Assembly (NCBI RefSeq): GCF_016808335.1
Contig: NC_053147.1
Location: 18,648,913 to 18,712,912, forward strand
Direction of reading: 5' to 3'
Length of the DNA stretch: 64,000 nt
Source: Panicum virgatum
Lineage: Eukaryota > Streptophyta > Magnoliopsida > Poales > Poaceae
Position numbers and translations under genes: made by a program. The notes beneath the pieces are model-generated. The model was not told where the DNA came from and did no database searches. It saw nothing but the letters and a program-made list of their open reading frames with translations. Shown piece after piece: positions 10,519-24,941 of the stretch (positions are counted from its first letter, which is position 1; every line of letters begins with the position of its first letter).

Positions 10519-10830
10519 GGCCTCCTTTGGCTCACGGGCGAAACGGAGGGCAAACACAGGATAGGATAGAATTGGGATTGATGACGTCAGCATGTCTTTG
10601 GTTTCACGGGAAACTTTCCGGAGGAAATCAACAGAGAAAGGAATTGCTCTCACTGTGCACGCAGGGAAAGAAAAATCTGGTCGGACCTCATGTTCGTCGC
10701 GGCTGGCGCGTGGTGGCTTGTGTCCGAGGCAAATCAAAGGAATGATTCCAGAGGAACGAGCTTGCTTTCCTATCCTGCGGTTCTCAATTCCTATCCTTTT
10801 CTTGTGATCCACCCGAGAGCCAAACAGGCC
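10519..10830. mobile_element. hAT-like MITE
   Basis: Terminal inverted repeats GGCCTCCTTTGGCTC (10519) and GAGAGCCAAACAGGCC (ending 10830). The interior shows internal inverted blocks AGGATAGGATAGAATTGGGA and TCAATTCCTATCCTTTTC. Non-coding; the ORFs across it are shadows. Confidence 0.55.
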
Positions 10831-11175
10831 GTCGTGGACGATCCGTTCAGAGAACCGTGAGTCTCTTTCTCTCCTCACACGGTTCGTATTCAAAAAAGTG
10901 TTGAAACCGATCAATGCCTATGCAGCAGCCCACACCGTCTTTCGAGTAAAGCCTCCTTGTCATCCCATTCTTTCGTATGTCATCACCAAATAGGGAATCA
11001 TCATTGATCTTTTTTCTTGTAGTTGGGACTTTGAGACTTGCATGCAAATTTCTGAACTACTGAAACTTTTCATGAGTTCATTTCTCTAAAGAAAACTTAA
11101 ACAAAAGTTGGCGCAGTAAACTCGAGTTTGGTATGGAATGGAAATGACCTGAAGTACAATCATTGGTGTCGCGGG

Positions 11176-11422
11176 CTGTGTTCACTCCTAAAATTTCTCT
11201 CTCCAAACTTCACTATTTACATATCACATCAAATATTTTAACTCATGCATGGAGTATTAAATGTAGATAAATAAAAAAATTAATTGCATAGTTTTGATGT
11301 ATACGACGAGACGAATCTTTTGAGTCTAGTTAAGTGATGGTAGGACAAATTACCACAAACAAACGAAAAGTACTACCGTATCTGAAGTGAACTTTTTTAC
11401 CATATTTTACTGACCTAAACAA
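11176..11422. mobile_element. MITE, cluster copy 1
   Basis: Starts GTGTTCACTCCTAAAATTTC and ends GACCTAAACAAACCCC. The ACGAGACGAATCTTTTGAGTC block in the middle puts it in the same family as 1989-2220. Confidence 0.5.
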
Positions 11423-11559
11423 ACCCCCCGGTTCATCTAGTCGCTGTCGACACGAACTGTTGACAGGAGAAATGACAGGATCAGATACTGACAAGGTGAG
11501 CGTACTGGCCTACTGGCTAGTCATTTAGGCAGCTGCACGCTAGGGTCATGGCACAAATT

Positions 11560-11906
11560 GGCCCTGTTTAGTTGCCTAAACGCAAAAACACAAAAATATA
11601 AAATTTTGTAATTTTTTTTTACTAATTTAAAGTACTAAATAAAGTATATTTACGAAACTTTTTGTATAGATGGGCTGTAAATCGTGAGACGAATCTAATG
11701 AGCCTATTTAATTTATATTTTGCATTAATGATGCTACAGTAACCATTCGGTAATTATTAATTAATCATAGATTAATTAGCATCATTAGATTCGTATCTCG
11801 ATTTACAACACATCTGTGTAAAAAGTTTTGTAAATAAACTTTATTTAGTACTTTAAATTAGCAAGATTTTGTCGTAAAATAAATTTTGCATTTACACGCC
11901 GGAGGA
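11560..11906. mobile_element. MITE, cluster copy 2
   Basis: Starts GGCCCTGTTTAGTTGCC. The interior has GTGAGACGAATCTAATGAGCC and the inverted CATCATTAGATTCGTATCTCG flanking an AATTATTAATTAATCATAG centre, so most of the element can fold on itself. The right end is not sharply defined. Confidence 0.55.
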
Positions 11907-12000
11907 TCACGATCGCGTAAAGAATGGGAGGAGGGAAAAATACCTGAAAGCCGTCCAAGCGAGGTTAGCACTTCGCGGTATATCCCTGCAGTCGACTGCA

Positions 12001-12338
12001 GGCCGTCCCGTTTGGTTGCGGCCTGTAAAAATTTTGAAAATGCATCTTTCTATATTTGAAGTACTAAACATTGACTAATCACAAAAATAATTACAGAACT
12101 CGTCTGTAAATCGCGAGACGAATCTAATGAGCCTAACTAATCTGTCATTAGAGGTTATTTACTGTAGCATTACTGTAGCAATTTAGCATCTAATTACAGC
12201 CTAATTAGGTTCATTAGATTCGTCTCGCCATTTACAGACAGCAGTCGCAATACGTTTTTTATTCGTCTAGATTTAAGTCTCCATGCAGGTGCCGAAATTT
12301 TTTTTTGGAATTTTGAATTTGGTAACCAAACACGGGCC
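12001..12338. mobile_element. MITE, cluster copy 3
   Basis: Ends GGCCGTCCCGTTTGGTTGC and GGTAACCAAACACGGGCC form imperfect terminal inverted repeats. The interior CGCGAGACGAATCTAATGAG and CATTAGATTCGTCTCGCC are inverted copies, as in copy 2. Confidence 0.6.
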
Positions 12339-12429
12339 AAATCCACAATTTCTTTTTTTTTTTGTTGTTTCAACCTGCTTCGATTCTGACTTCTGAGACA
12401 GTAAAATTTTTGTCAGGATAGGATGGTAA

Positions 12430-12664
12430 GCTTGTGTTTAGTTGGCGAAAAAATTTGAATTTTAGTATTGCAGCACATTTCATTATTACTATTTGGTAAT
12501 TAATGTTTAATCATAGATCAATTATGTTTAAAAGATTCGTTTCGTATGAAACAGTTAAATTATATAATTTTTTATTTTTTAATTATATTTAATGTTTTAT
12601 ACATATGTTCGAAAATTCGATGTGACGAAAACTGTACGGATTTTTTTTGGAACTAAACAGGTCC
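12430..12664. mobile_element. MITE, cluster copy 4
   Basis: Starts GCTTGTGTTTAGTTGGCG and ends GGAACTAAACAGGTCC. It carries the CAGCACATTTCATTATTACT and CATATGTTCGAAAATTCGATG blocks of the 1989-2220 family in opposite orientation. Confidence 0.6.
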
Positions 12665-14076
12665 AATGAAATCCCCACGAACTGGAAGCCAGCTGAGCTC
12701 TATCTACTGCTCCGAGCTTTTTCACGGTGGTCCGAGCGAGGCGTCAGGCGAGCCCTTTCTGGATTTTCACACTCCACGGCCACGCGAGCCGGTCCGGCTT
12801 TCGCAGAGAGGAAAGCACGAGGACGAACAAAAGCATCGGCACGCCATGCACCACCGCACGTCGCTTGCCTTCCGCTCTTCTTTGCAGTGACGACGGTGAG
12901 CCCGTGACACGGAATGAACAGCTCGCAGGTCCGGCACGGGCAGGCAGGCAGTTCACGGCTGCCGGCGGAGTCAGCCAGCCATCGCTTCTTTACCGCCGCA
13001 GCACGCGTCGCGCCGAGACGGACGGGGGCGCGTGCCGCTCTCTGCCGGCTGCCGCGGCGCGATCGAGCCGGGGCGCTAGCACGAGCGCACGCGCGGTGTC
13101 TGGCTGTCTGCCCACCGCTGCCGCTTTGACGAAAAGGGGCGGCGAGCGAGACGACACCCTGGGTGCCGGGCGGTGGAGGGAGTCGCGACGCGAGCGCGAG
13201 AAAAGAAAGCCAGCGCGCGCACAGTGCGGCACTGTTGCGCGCGGGGCAGTGGCGGCCGCTGAGACTGCCGGCCGGGCAGGCAGGCACCCATCAGCTCCTG
13301 CCGCGCGCGAGGCGCGGTCAAGACCCCAAGCGTTCAACGCGCGGCGCTGGTGTGGTGGGCACGCGAGGAAGGACGGCGCACGCGGTGCGCCGGCGGGCGG
13401 ACTCACGGAGGCCGTGGGAGCCGCGAAGTGACGACGGGAACGTGCGGCGGCGCGGCGCGGCGCGGCGCGGGCGTCGGAAAGGGGGAGACGGCAGGCAGGC
13501 AGGCAGGCGGGCAGGGTGGTCGTCGCAGTCGCAGTCCTCCCGTCCCGCAGGTGCGCACCAAAAGGCGGGACGTGTGCTGGTACTTGGGCGCCAGGGCCGC
13601 AGGGGGGGCTTTGCCGCTGCGCCCGGTCCGCCGGCCTGCCTGCGCTGCTCTCACGTGGGGCGCGCTGCCGGAGGCGGGCCGTGTGGCCACTGGCCGCCAC
13701 GGCCAGCCACCGGACGGGCTCACCGGCTCTGGAGGCGGAGGACGGAGGAGGTGAGGGGACTGTGGACGGACGGACCGCCGACCGCCGCCGTCTTGTTTCG
13801 TGTGCCTTTTGATGCTGTGCTACTGCTACCTGCTGCGTCGCGGCACGGCACTGCACTGCACTGCACGCTGCGCGCGGCATGTTTGTCATGTGGTGGGTGT
13901 GGTTCGGCAAATTTGGCCCCGGCCCGGGCCTTCTGCAGCGCAGATTGACGGCACCTGAGTCATGGCCGCTGCCACTGTTTGTTTGTACGGCCGTACCTGC
14001 CGAGCCGAGCAGCTGCAGTGGCGCGCCTCTCGTCCCCGGAAATTGACTGGGGCGGTGACAACACGCAGACCTAGTA
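12665..14076. other. GC-rich intergenic tract, no gene recognised
   Basis: Overlapping ORFs on both strands reach 306 codons (minus strand 12990-13910), but they are Arg/Ala/Pro-rich shadows of one another with no domain. It includes GCAGGCAGGC repeats near 13490-13515 and a GGCGC repeat near 13450. A promoter/CpG role or an unannotated non-coding transcript cannot be excluded. Confidence 0.4.
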
Positions 14077-14309
14077 CTCCCTCCGTCTCTAAATAATTAT
14101 TATTTTTGTTTTTTAAAAAATAACTTTGATTAATTTTATATAAAAAATATTAATATTTATGATATATAATTGATATCATTAGATAGATCTTTTAATCTAG
14201 TTTTTAATAAATTTATTTAAAGATATAAATATTAATTATATTTTTTATAAATTGAATCGAATTTATGACACGTACACCGAGAACAACACTTAAATAGGGA
14301 CGGAGGGAG
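14077..14309. mobile_element. Stowaway MITE
   Basis: CTCCCTCCGTCTCTAAATA at left and AAATAGGGACGGAGGGAG at right are the classic Stowaway (Tc1/mariner-derived) terminal inverted repeats, around a very AT-rich 200-bp core. TA precedes the left end; the right flank reads TCG, so that copy of the TA duplication has decayed. Confidence 0.85.
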
Positions 14310-14730
14310 TCGTCCACGGAGAGGAGCTCGCGATCCTTTCGATGGCCCAGTGTCCCCCTCTGCTGCGCGAGTCAGCAAATCACAACTCCTCTTGTTTTTA
14401 TTTTTTATCTGAAAAGGATTTCCTCTTGTTTTCTACGATAGACAAGAAATCACTGACCAATTCATAAATCATAAGCACAATTTTTTTGATAAATAAGTAC
14501 AAGATATTTTAGATTTTTGCGGAAGAGGAAACCAGTTGGGCTCACTGGGCCTCAGCGGGAGAAATAATTAGGCCAACCTTTTCGGCGAAGCCCGTTCACA
14601 AAATGTCCGGCCCAGCTATCTGAAAATGTTGTAACGCGTTGTCTTGTCTTGGGCCGAGACGCCCTCGGCTCCCTCTCTCTCTGTCTCTCTCCTCCCCGCC
14701 GCCCCGCCGCTCTCCCCGCCCGCCGCCGCT

Positions 14731-17700
14731 ATGGAGGTTCTCCACGAGGAGATGCCCTTCGACCTCGACTTCCACCCGTCCAACCCCCTCGTCGTCACCT
14801 CCCTCATCACCGGCGAGCTATGCCTGTACGCCCTCCGTACCGCGAACCCTTAAACCCTATCCCGTTTCGAGTTTCCTGTTCTAGCTTCGCTTGCTCTTAC
14901 CGCCACAAAGTAACCGCTTCCAATCTGGCTGGTTTCACAGGTTTCGCTACGGCCCGGAGTCGCAGCCTGAGAGGTGCTCACGAAATGTCTTGCTGCTCGT
15001 GCACTTGTTGGTTTTACGCGTTGGAATTCCGCCATATTGTAGTCGTCACTGCGTGTTGTTTTGCCTCTAGCATCGGTTTGTGTCCTAGGTTTTTGTTTAG
15101 GTGCTGTTCACAATTTCTAGAACTTTGTAGTCTCTACCTCTTGCTATTAACTGCAATAAGGCAGAAAAATTCATGTGATTAGTGCATTATTTGATTCTGG
15201 TATTTGTCAATGTGGTTTTGCTATCACAGTTCGAAGGTTAATTCCATATCTGTTGACTAACACAAAGTATATTTCTGTTTGATCTTAAGGTTGTTTTCGG
15301 TGAAAGCTCACAAGGAGTCATGCAGAGCTGTTCGCTTTGTGGACTCAGGAAAAGGTATGACTTCTTGCCTTCTGTAATTCAATCCCATCATACCTGCCAA
15401 CTTGTTACTTCATTAGCTTGGAAGATGATGCAGAAAAATTAGCAGCCGTATGCTGACAGTTACAATCTGGAACTAATTGGGAGGGGAACACGCCTTAATA
15501 CATCTTGCTACACACTTACATCCTCTAACCAGGTCCTGATAGTTTTCTTGCTGTCATGGTTTGGTTCAGTGATCTTGTCAGGGTCTGCTGATTGCTCAGT
15601 TCTTGCTTCGGATGTAGAAACAGGCAAGGCCATTGCCCGCTTGGAGGATGCTCACGAGTGAGTTTTGTTAGTTTTTCATGCTATTATTTATTTTATTTCT
15701 GTAACCAAACGTTGGCCCACTTGTAATAATTTGATTTTAGGGATGGCATAAACCGCCTTATCTGCCTTACTGAAACAACAATTACTACAGGTGATGATGA
15801 AGGCTGCATTAAGGTATGAATTAGTGAGTTGGTCCAAAATGTATAGGTGCTAATACGGTTGAGTTTCATTATTTTCCTTCAGTACATTGATATTTACGGG
15901 ATATACGAAAATAAGCATGGACAATTCTTGTTTTTTCAGACAGATTAGTACCTGCGCCAAGCAATTATCATACTTACTCCCTCCATCCCATGAAGAATGC
16001 AATTCTTGTTTTTTCAGACAGATCAGTGGTAGCGTGAAAAAGACACTCATGACCTCATTTTGTTGGCCACATGCAGTTAGTTTTGGCATGCAAATCAAAT
16101 CTAATCACTTAATTAGGCAGGGAGTTGAGATCCAAATTCTAGGATTGCACTCTTTGTGGGATTTTTTTTTTCAAATGCAGGATTGCACTTTTTCATGAGA
16201 CGGAGGGACTAGATGGATAAAATCGGAATGTCTGTTACAAAATTTTTTCTCATACATCTGTGTCTAAACAAATCACCCAATGGGGGTTTTTGGATTGACG
16301 TGACATTTATGAGATGATAATTTCTCTTGCTAAAATTTATTTTATATGCAATTAACTTTATTAGTTAAGATTTAGTCTGATGCCTTATCCACATCCTTTC
16401 AATTTTAGGTGTGGGATACCCGGGAACATTCTTGCTGCAACACTTTTCATGTCCATGAAGATTATATTTCAGATATGACCTATGTGGCTGACTCAAATCA
16501 AATACTGGCAACAAGGTACATTTCCTGCAGTCGAGATGGATCAAAGACAGTTGACATGTTGTCTGCATGGCAAAGACTAAATATTATCACCCATCCTCTT
16601 ATGTCATTGCCCATTTTGTGTCATGAAGCAGCAATAACCACTTCCTGTGCTTAGTCCTGAACATAACTGCTACTTCGTACTAGTTATTAAGCAAATTGAT
16701 GTGATTTTGCAACACTTGTCCAATTTTGCATGTCAAATTTATGGACATGCACTATTTGCATGATAATATGGTAACAAAGGCTTGCACTTCTTTGTTCCTT
16801 GTAGTGGGGATGGAACTTTGTCAGTGAACAACCTGCGTAGGAATAAAGTGAGTTGCTATTGGAGTACATCGTCTATGCTTCTTATGTGTTGAATTTCTTT
16901 TACATGTAGGATGTATATTAAGTTAACTGGCAATCTCATAATTGCACCTAATTTACTACCAGGTAAAATCACAATCTGAATTTTCAGAAGATGAGTTGCT
17001 ATCCTTGGTGGTAATGAAGGTAGCTATTTTTGGCAAACAGTTCTTGCTGAGCAACATTTCATCCTGTTGTCATGATAGTTGAATTTTAACTGGTTCTTTG
17101 TGACTCAGAACGGTAAAAAAGTTGTTTGTGGAACTCCAAGTGGAGCACTGTTATTATATTCATGGGGATACTTTAATGATTGCAGGTAACAATATTTTCA
17201 TCATTCAACAACAGCTGCAGAAATGAAATGGCATATTTATAAAAACTTCAGTAATTAAATATATTTTTGTAATGCTATTTGTGTAGTATAAGCTTTCGTC
17301 TATAGCAGTAGCTGTTGGTGATATGCCATGATACCCATCAAAGTAGTTATCTGAATGTGGTGTTCTCTCACATTTTGATGCTTAAATAGTGCTTATATGT
17401 TTGCTGCCAATATTTTGTCTAATAATCATTATAATTATCATTTATGGGAGCATTTAATTCTTACAAGTAATTTAACAAGTTCAGGCTTTATTGGATCAAG
17501 TGTAATCACTTTCTTCGAGTGTTCCAATTTGCAAAGGTCTATTGCCAACTTTGTTGAACTCTTTTCATTCATTAATATTAAGTTGCATGCACCGACCAGT
17601 TCAACCCAAAAGCTTAAGCTGATGGGGAGAGGTGGGCAATTCACTTATATTCCAACACTCCCCCTCACGTGGAGGCTCCCTCAGGCCTCAGACGTGGAAT

Positions 17701-18958
17701 AGGAACGATCAGCAATTATTATTTTTAATTGCGCTAACCAAGATTCGAACTCGAGACCTCTGGTTTTGATACCATATTAAGTTGCATGCACCGACCAGTT
17801 CAACCCAAAAGCTTAAGCTGATGGGGAGAGGTGGGCAATTCACTTAAATTCTAACAATTAATCATTACTATTGTTGATTAGTAAATCCGAGACTGTTACT
17901 GATTAGTAAATCCTCGGAAGGATCTTGATGTTCAGCATTTTTAGTTTCCTAATCATGCCACTCTGAGATGTCGTCAATCTGCTTCTTGCACTTTCTGCGG
18001 TTTAGACCAATTAATTCCGCAAGCGATGTGGTCTGAAGTTATTCACTGACATGTACTTTGTGGTTAGTGACCGCTTTCTGGGACACACACAGTCTGTGGA
18101 TACAATGCTGAAGGTTTGTGGGACCCAATCCTTGTGATAGCTGTCATTTCTGCTTTTTGTCTGTATCAATTCTTATTATGAGTGTAATTTCTGTTCTAGC
18201 TGGATGAAGAAACTCTGATTTCTGGTGCATCAGATGGTGTGATCAGGTTTGGAATTCATCACTGTAATTTGAATTAAAAACTTCTTGCTTCTCAGCCTGT
18301 TAGTCTGAATTTCTGTTCTAACATGAAATCCCTGTTCTTTGTGTAGATTAGTGGGCATCTTACCTAATAGGATAATACAGCCACTTGCTGAACATTCAGA
18401 ATATCCCATTGAGGCCCTTGGTATGTTGCATCCATTCGATCTTAAAATTTGGTGGGAAAAAGGAAAACTGCATGTCCTCATTACTTATTTACTCTATGCA
18501 GCTTTCTCAAACGATAAGAAATATCTAGGAAGCCTTTCACATGATAAAATGCTTAAGGTGACCATCCTTTCTCTCTCTCATTGTAGGTATGCCCTTGCAT
18601 TAATCTGACTCGGCATCTTGTTTGTATGCAGCTATGGGACTTGCAAGAGCTCTTGAATGGCCCACAGGTAGTTAATGGTGTTGAACCTGCTGAGTCTGCT
18701 AGCGATGGTAGTGATGACGATGGCGACGATGACAGTATGGATGTGGACATGGCACCTTCCTCTTCTAAAGGTAGAACTCTAACGGACTGTGTTGTGCAGC
18801 ACTTGCACGATGATCCCACTTCCTTTGTTCACATTTCTTCTCTGAATGCTGTTTCTTGTTTTCTCAACTCTGGGTGGTGTTCAGGATCAAGGAGTAAAAA
18901 GGTGGGCAAAGGTCAGAGTTCAAGTAGGCCGGCATCAAATTTCTTTGCAGATTTATAG
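14731..18958 (+). CDS. WDR55: WD40 repeat protein, WDR55-like (15 exons)
   Basis: Exons joined at GT-AG sites: 14731-14825, 14941-14973, 15290-15354, 15570-15657, 15741-15813, 16409-16515, 16805-16847, 16963-17019, 17109-17185, 18068-18113, 18200-18246, 18347-18420, 18502-18557, 18632-18770, 18885-18958. They give 357 residues ending in TAG. The protein starts MEVLHEEMPFDLDFHPSNPL and carries degenerate WD40 blades (VILSGSADCSVLASDVETGK, GDDEGCIKVWDTREH, LISGASDGVIRLVGILP, YLGSLSHDKMLKLWDLQ). An acidic Asp/Ser tail follows (SDDDGDDDSMDVDM), then a basic end and FFADL. Length, start and acidic tail match plant WDR55, a nuclear/nucleolar protein linked to rRNA processing and DDB1 binding. Introns 5 and 9 carry a MITE and a TRIM. 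The CT-rich leader at 14670-14730 looks like a normal plant 5' UTR. Confidence 0.92.
15977..16208. mobile_element. Stowaway-like MITE in WDR55 intron 5
   Basis: Ends CTCCCTCCATCCCATGAA and TTCATGAGACGGAGGGA are terminal inverted repeats. GCAATTC and GATTGCAC follow inside. TA precedes the left end, and CTA follows the right end. Confidence 0.7.
17576..17856 (-). mobile_element. TRIM (miniature LTR retrotransposon) in WDR55 intron 9
   Basis: Two 82-bp direct repeats (17576-17657 and 17775-17856) differ at a few bases. Read on the minus strand each begins TGTTRGAAT, and the first is followed directly by TGGTATCAAAACCAGAGG (17774 downward), which fits an initiator-Met tRNA primer-binding site. 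GAGGGGGAG just before the second repeat fits a polypurine tract. A 5-bp duplication ATTAA flanks the unit (17571-17575 and 17857-17861). No protein could be encoded in 117 internal bases. It is a complete TRIM/SMART-type element. Confidence 0.88.
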
Positions 18959-20000
18959 GCGCCATGCTCCCAAAGCAGAAGCTGTGCGTTGTACTCTTTT
19001 TGCAGTACTGTACGTGAGTGCGAGTGGGCAACTTTGATTGCCACTGCAGTTTTGGTATTTTCCAGTGTAGGCCATGTCAAATGTTGTTTCTAAGTGTATT
19101 GACTGATGGAATATTAGAGGTAGAAGTAGTAAGCTGTGATTTATCTCGAGGAAACAGGACCTCACTGTATATGCTTTGCCGATTTGCCAGTAAAAAATGG
19201 TTCCGAGTATTGGATTGTGACATGAATCATAACAAATTGTGCGCGCTGCACTAGTTTGGCTATGCTGGGAGGACTAGGACATGCGGTGTCTGTTCTCTAC
19301 TGGAAGTCTGAAATCTATGGAAAGTTCATTGCTTGAAGCAAAGTGAAGCACTCGCCTAGAGGCTTCAGTCGGTTCCTTCGATGTGCACGCTGGAGCAACT
19401 GTGACCGAACCAAGAGTGTGTCCCCTGGTGTGGCACGGCAACACGCCAACGCAGATGGAGAGCTTCGCGCATGGCCGTAATGCCGCCGTCGAATGTTTGC
19501 GGAAACTCCCTTTGTTCTGTGTAACCTGGCAATGCCATGGAACGAACCATAAAAGCCGTCGGAATCGGGCATACACATTCGGCTAGCCACTGCAGTAGGT
19601 TAGGACGGCGATCTGATGCTCTCCAGCCGCCAAAGAAAGTCTTTCTGTGAGGGCGGCGCGGCACTCTCCTGCAAGTTGCGCGGGCCCATCCGACCAGCGG
19701 CAGGAGTAGAGAGAGCAATCGTGTTCGTGTGATCGTGTCCTGTGATGTGAAATCGCGAGGCTGCGGTGATGCATCAGGTGAAGCAGAGGCCCGACCTGAG
19801 GGCGATGCGCGCGTGGCGCGTACCGTAGGTAGGCAGGTAGGCCGGCATGGGCCAGGAGCAGGACGGAGACAGGCCGCGCGAGCGGCGAGGGGAACCAATT
19901 ATTGCCGCGCGCGCGGCCAATCGCGCGCCCCCACGGCCCCACGCCCCCCGGTCGGGCCCCCATCAGGTCCCCACCAAAGCCCCGCGCACGCATCTCCGCG
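18959..20000. other. WDR55 3' UTR and promoter region of the SnRK1 gene
   Basis: Sequence to about 19260 fits the 3' UTR of WDR55. From 19400 GC content rises toward the SnRK1 leader. Short ORFs on both strands overlap each other and show no family. Confidence 0.45.
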
Positions 20001-20253
20001 CGGCGCGAGCGGACGGACACGCCTCCCTCGAGGCCCGCCGCCCGCCACCCCGGCGGGTGGGTCCTTGCTTTCCTCCCTTCCGCCTTTCTCTCTCTCTCTC
20101 TCTCGCGTCACTCGTGTGTCAGGAGCACTCCTTCCTCCCGCCTCGCCTCGCATCGCATCCGCCGCCGAGCAGCGAAACTCCCCCTCCGCCGCCGCCGCCG
20201 CCGCCGCCGCCTGCTACGGCGGGCGGGATCCGGCTCGCCGGCTCTCCCCTGCG

Positions 20254-24206
<3,953 letters not shown>

Positions 24207-24941
24207 TCCTGACATGATTAGCTCCCGAAGCACAATCCTTGATACACCCAGTGGAGTTTCAATTTATATTTGAGATGTACATAATGACCATATATCCTTC
24301 AATAGATTATATTTCTGGAACATGTAGACATTAGAGGGTTTTGTTTGCCTAAGCGGTTGTCACCGAAGATCCTAAACAAGAGGTTGCAGGCAAGCCTCAA
24401 ACCTCTTCAATTAGATGTGAAAATTTTAGCTCTTTCTTTAATACTTGGACAAGCTATCCCGTTAAGGTGATTGTACTAGCATGATACCCATATTGAGAAA
24501 TATCTCGTTAAATTTGAAATGAAAGCTGGCCCTTTTGACATACCACTATACCAGTACTGACAGTAATGGTTGGTGCTCATTTAGCAATTAAGATGCCACA
24601 GCAATTTAAATCAAGTTTGAAGTCATGTTATCAGATAAGACAACTGTTTTAGAATTTCCAGGATGCATCTCATTAGGATTTATCAGAAAGGGCATATGCG
24701 CAGCAATGGAGCAGCTTAGGACTGCGGAAAACTGAATCTGTGCTGCTCTAGCTCTACAGAATCTACTTAAACATAAGGACATACTGTACAGAAGTCAGCA
24801 AATAATTTACTAATTACAGTAGGAAATGCTACAAAAAGACTAAGCTAGGTATACTATCATTGCATTTAAGGTGGCCTAAGGTATAATGTACAACACAGTT
24901 GCTTTAAAAATGGACAGTAGATCAGCACAGATGGTGTGATA
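24207..24941. other. Shared 3' region between convergent SnRK1A and HSF genes
   Basis: Only 735 bp separate the two stop codons, so the 3' UTRs probably lie close together or overlap. No other gene is seen. Confidence 0.6.

Noticed and set aside
12990..13910. 306-codon minus-strand ORF
   Set aside because: Fully overlapped by long ORFs on the other strand in GC-rich DNA, Arg/Ala/Pro-rich, no domain and no promoter signal. Treated as a compositional shadow.
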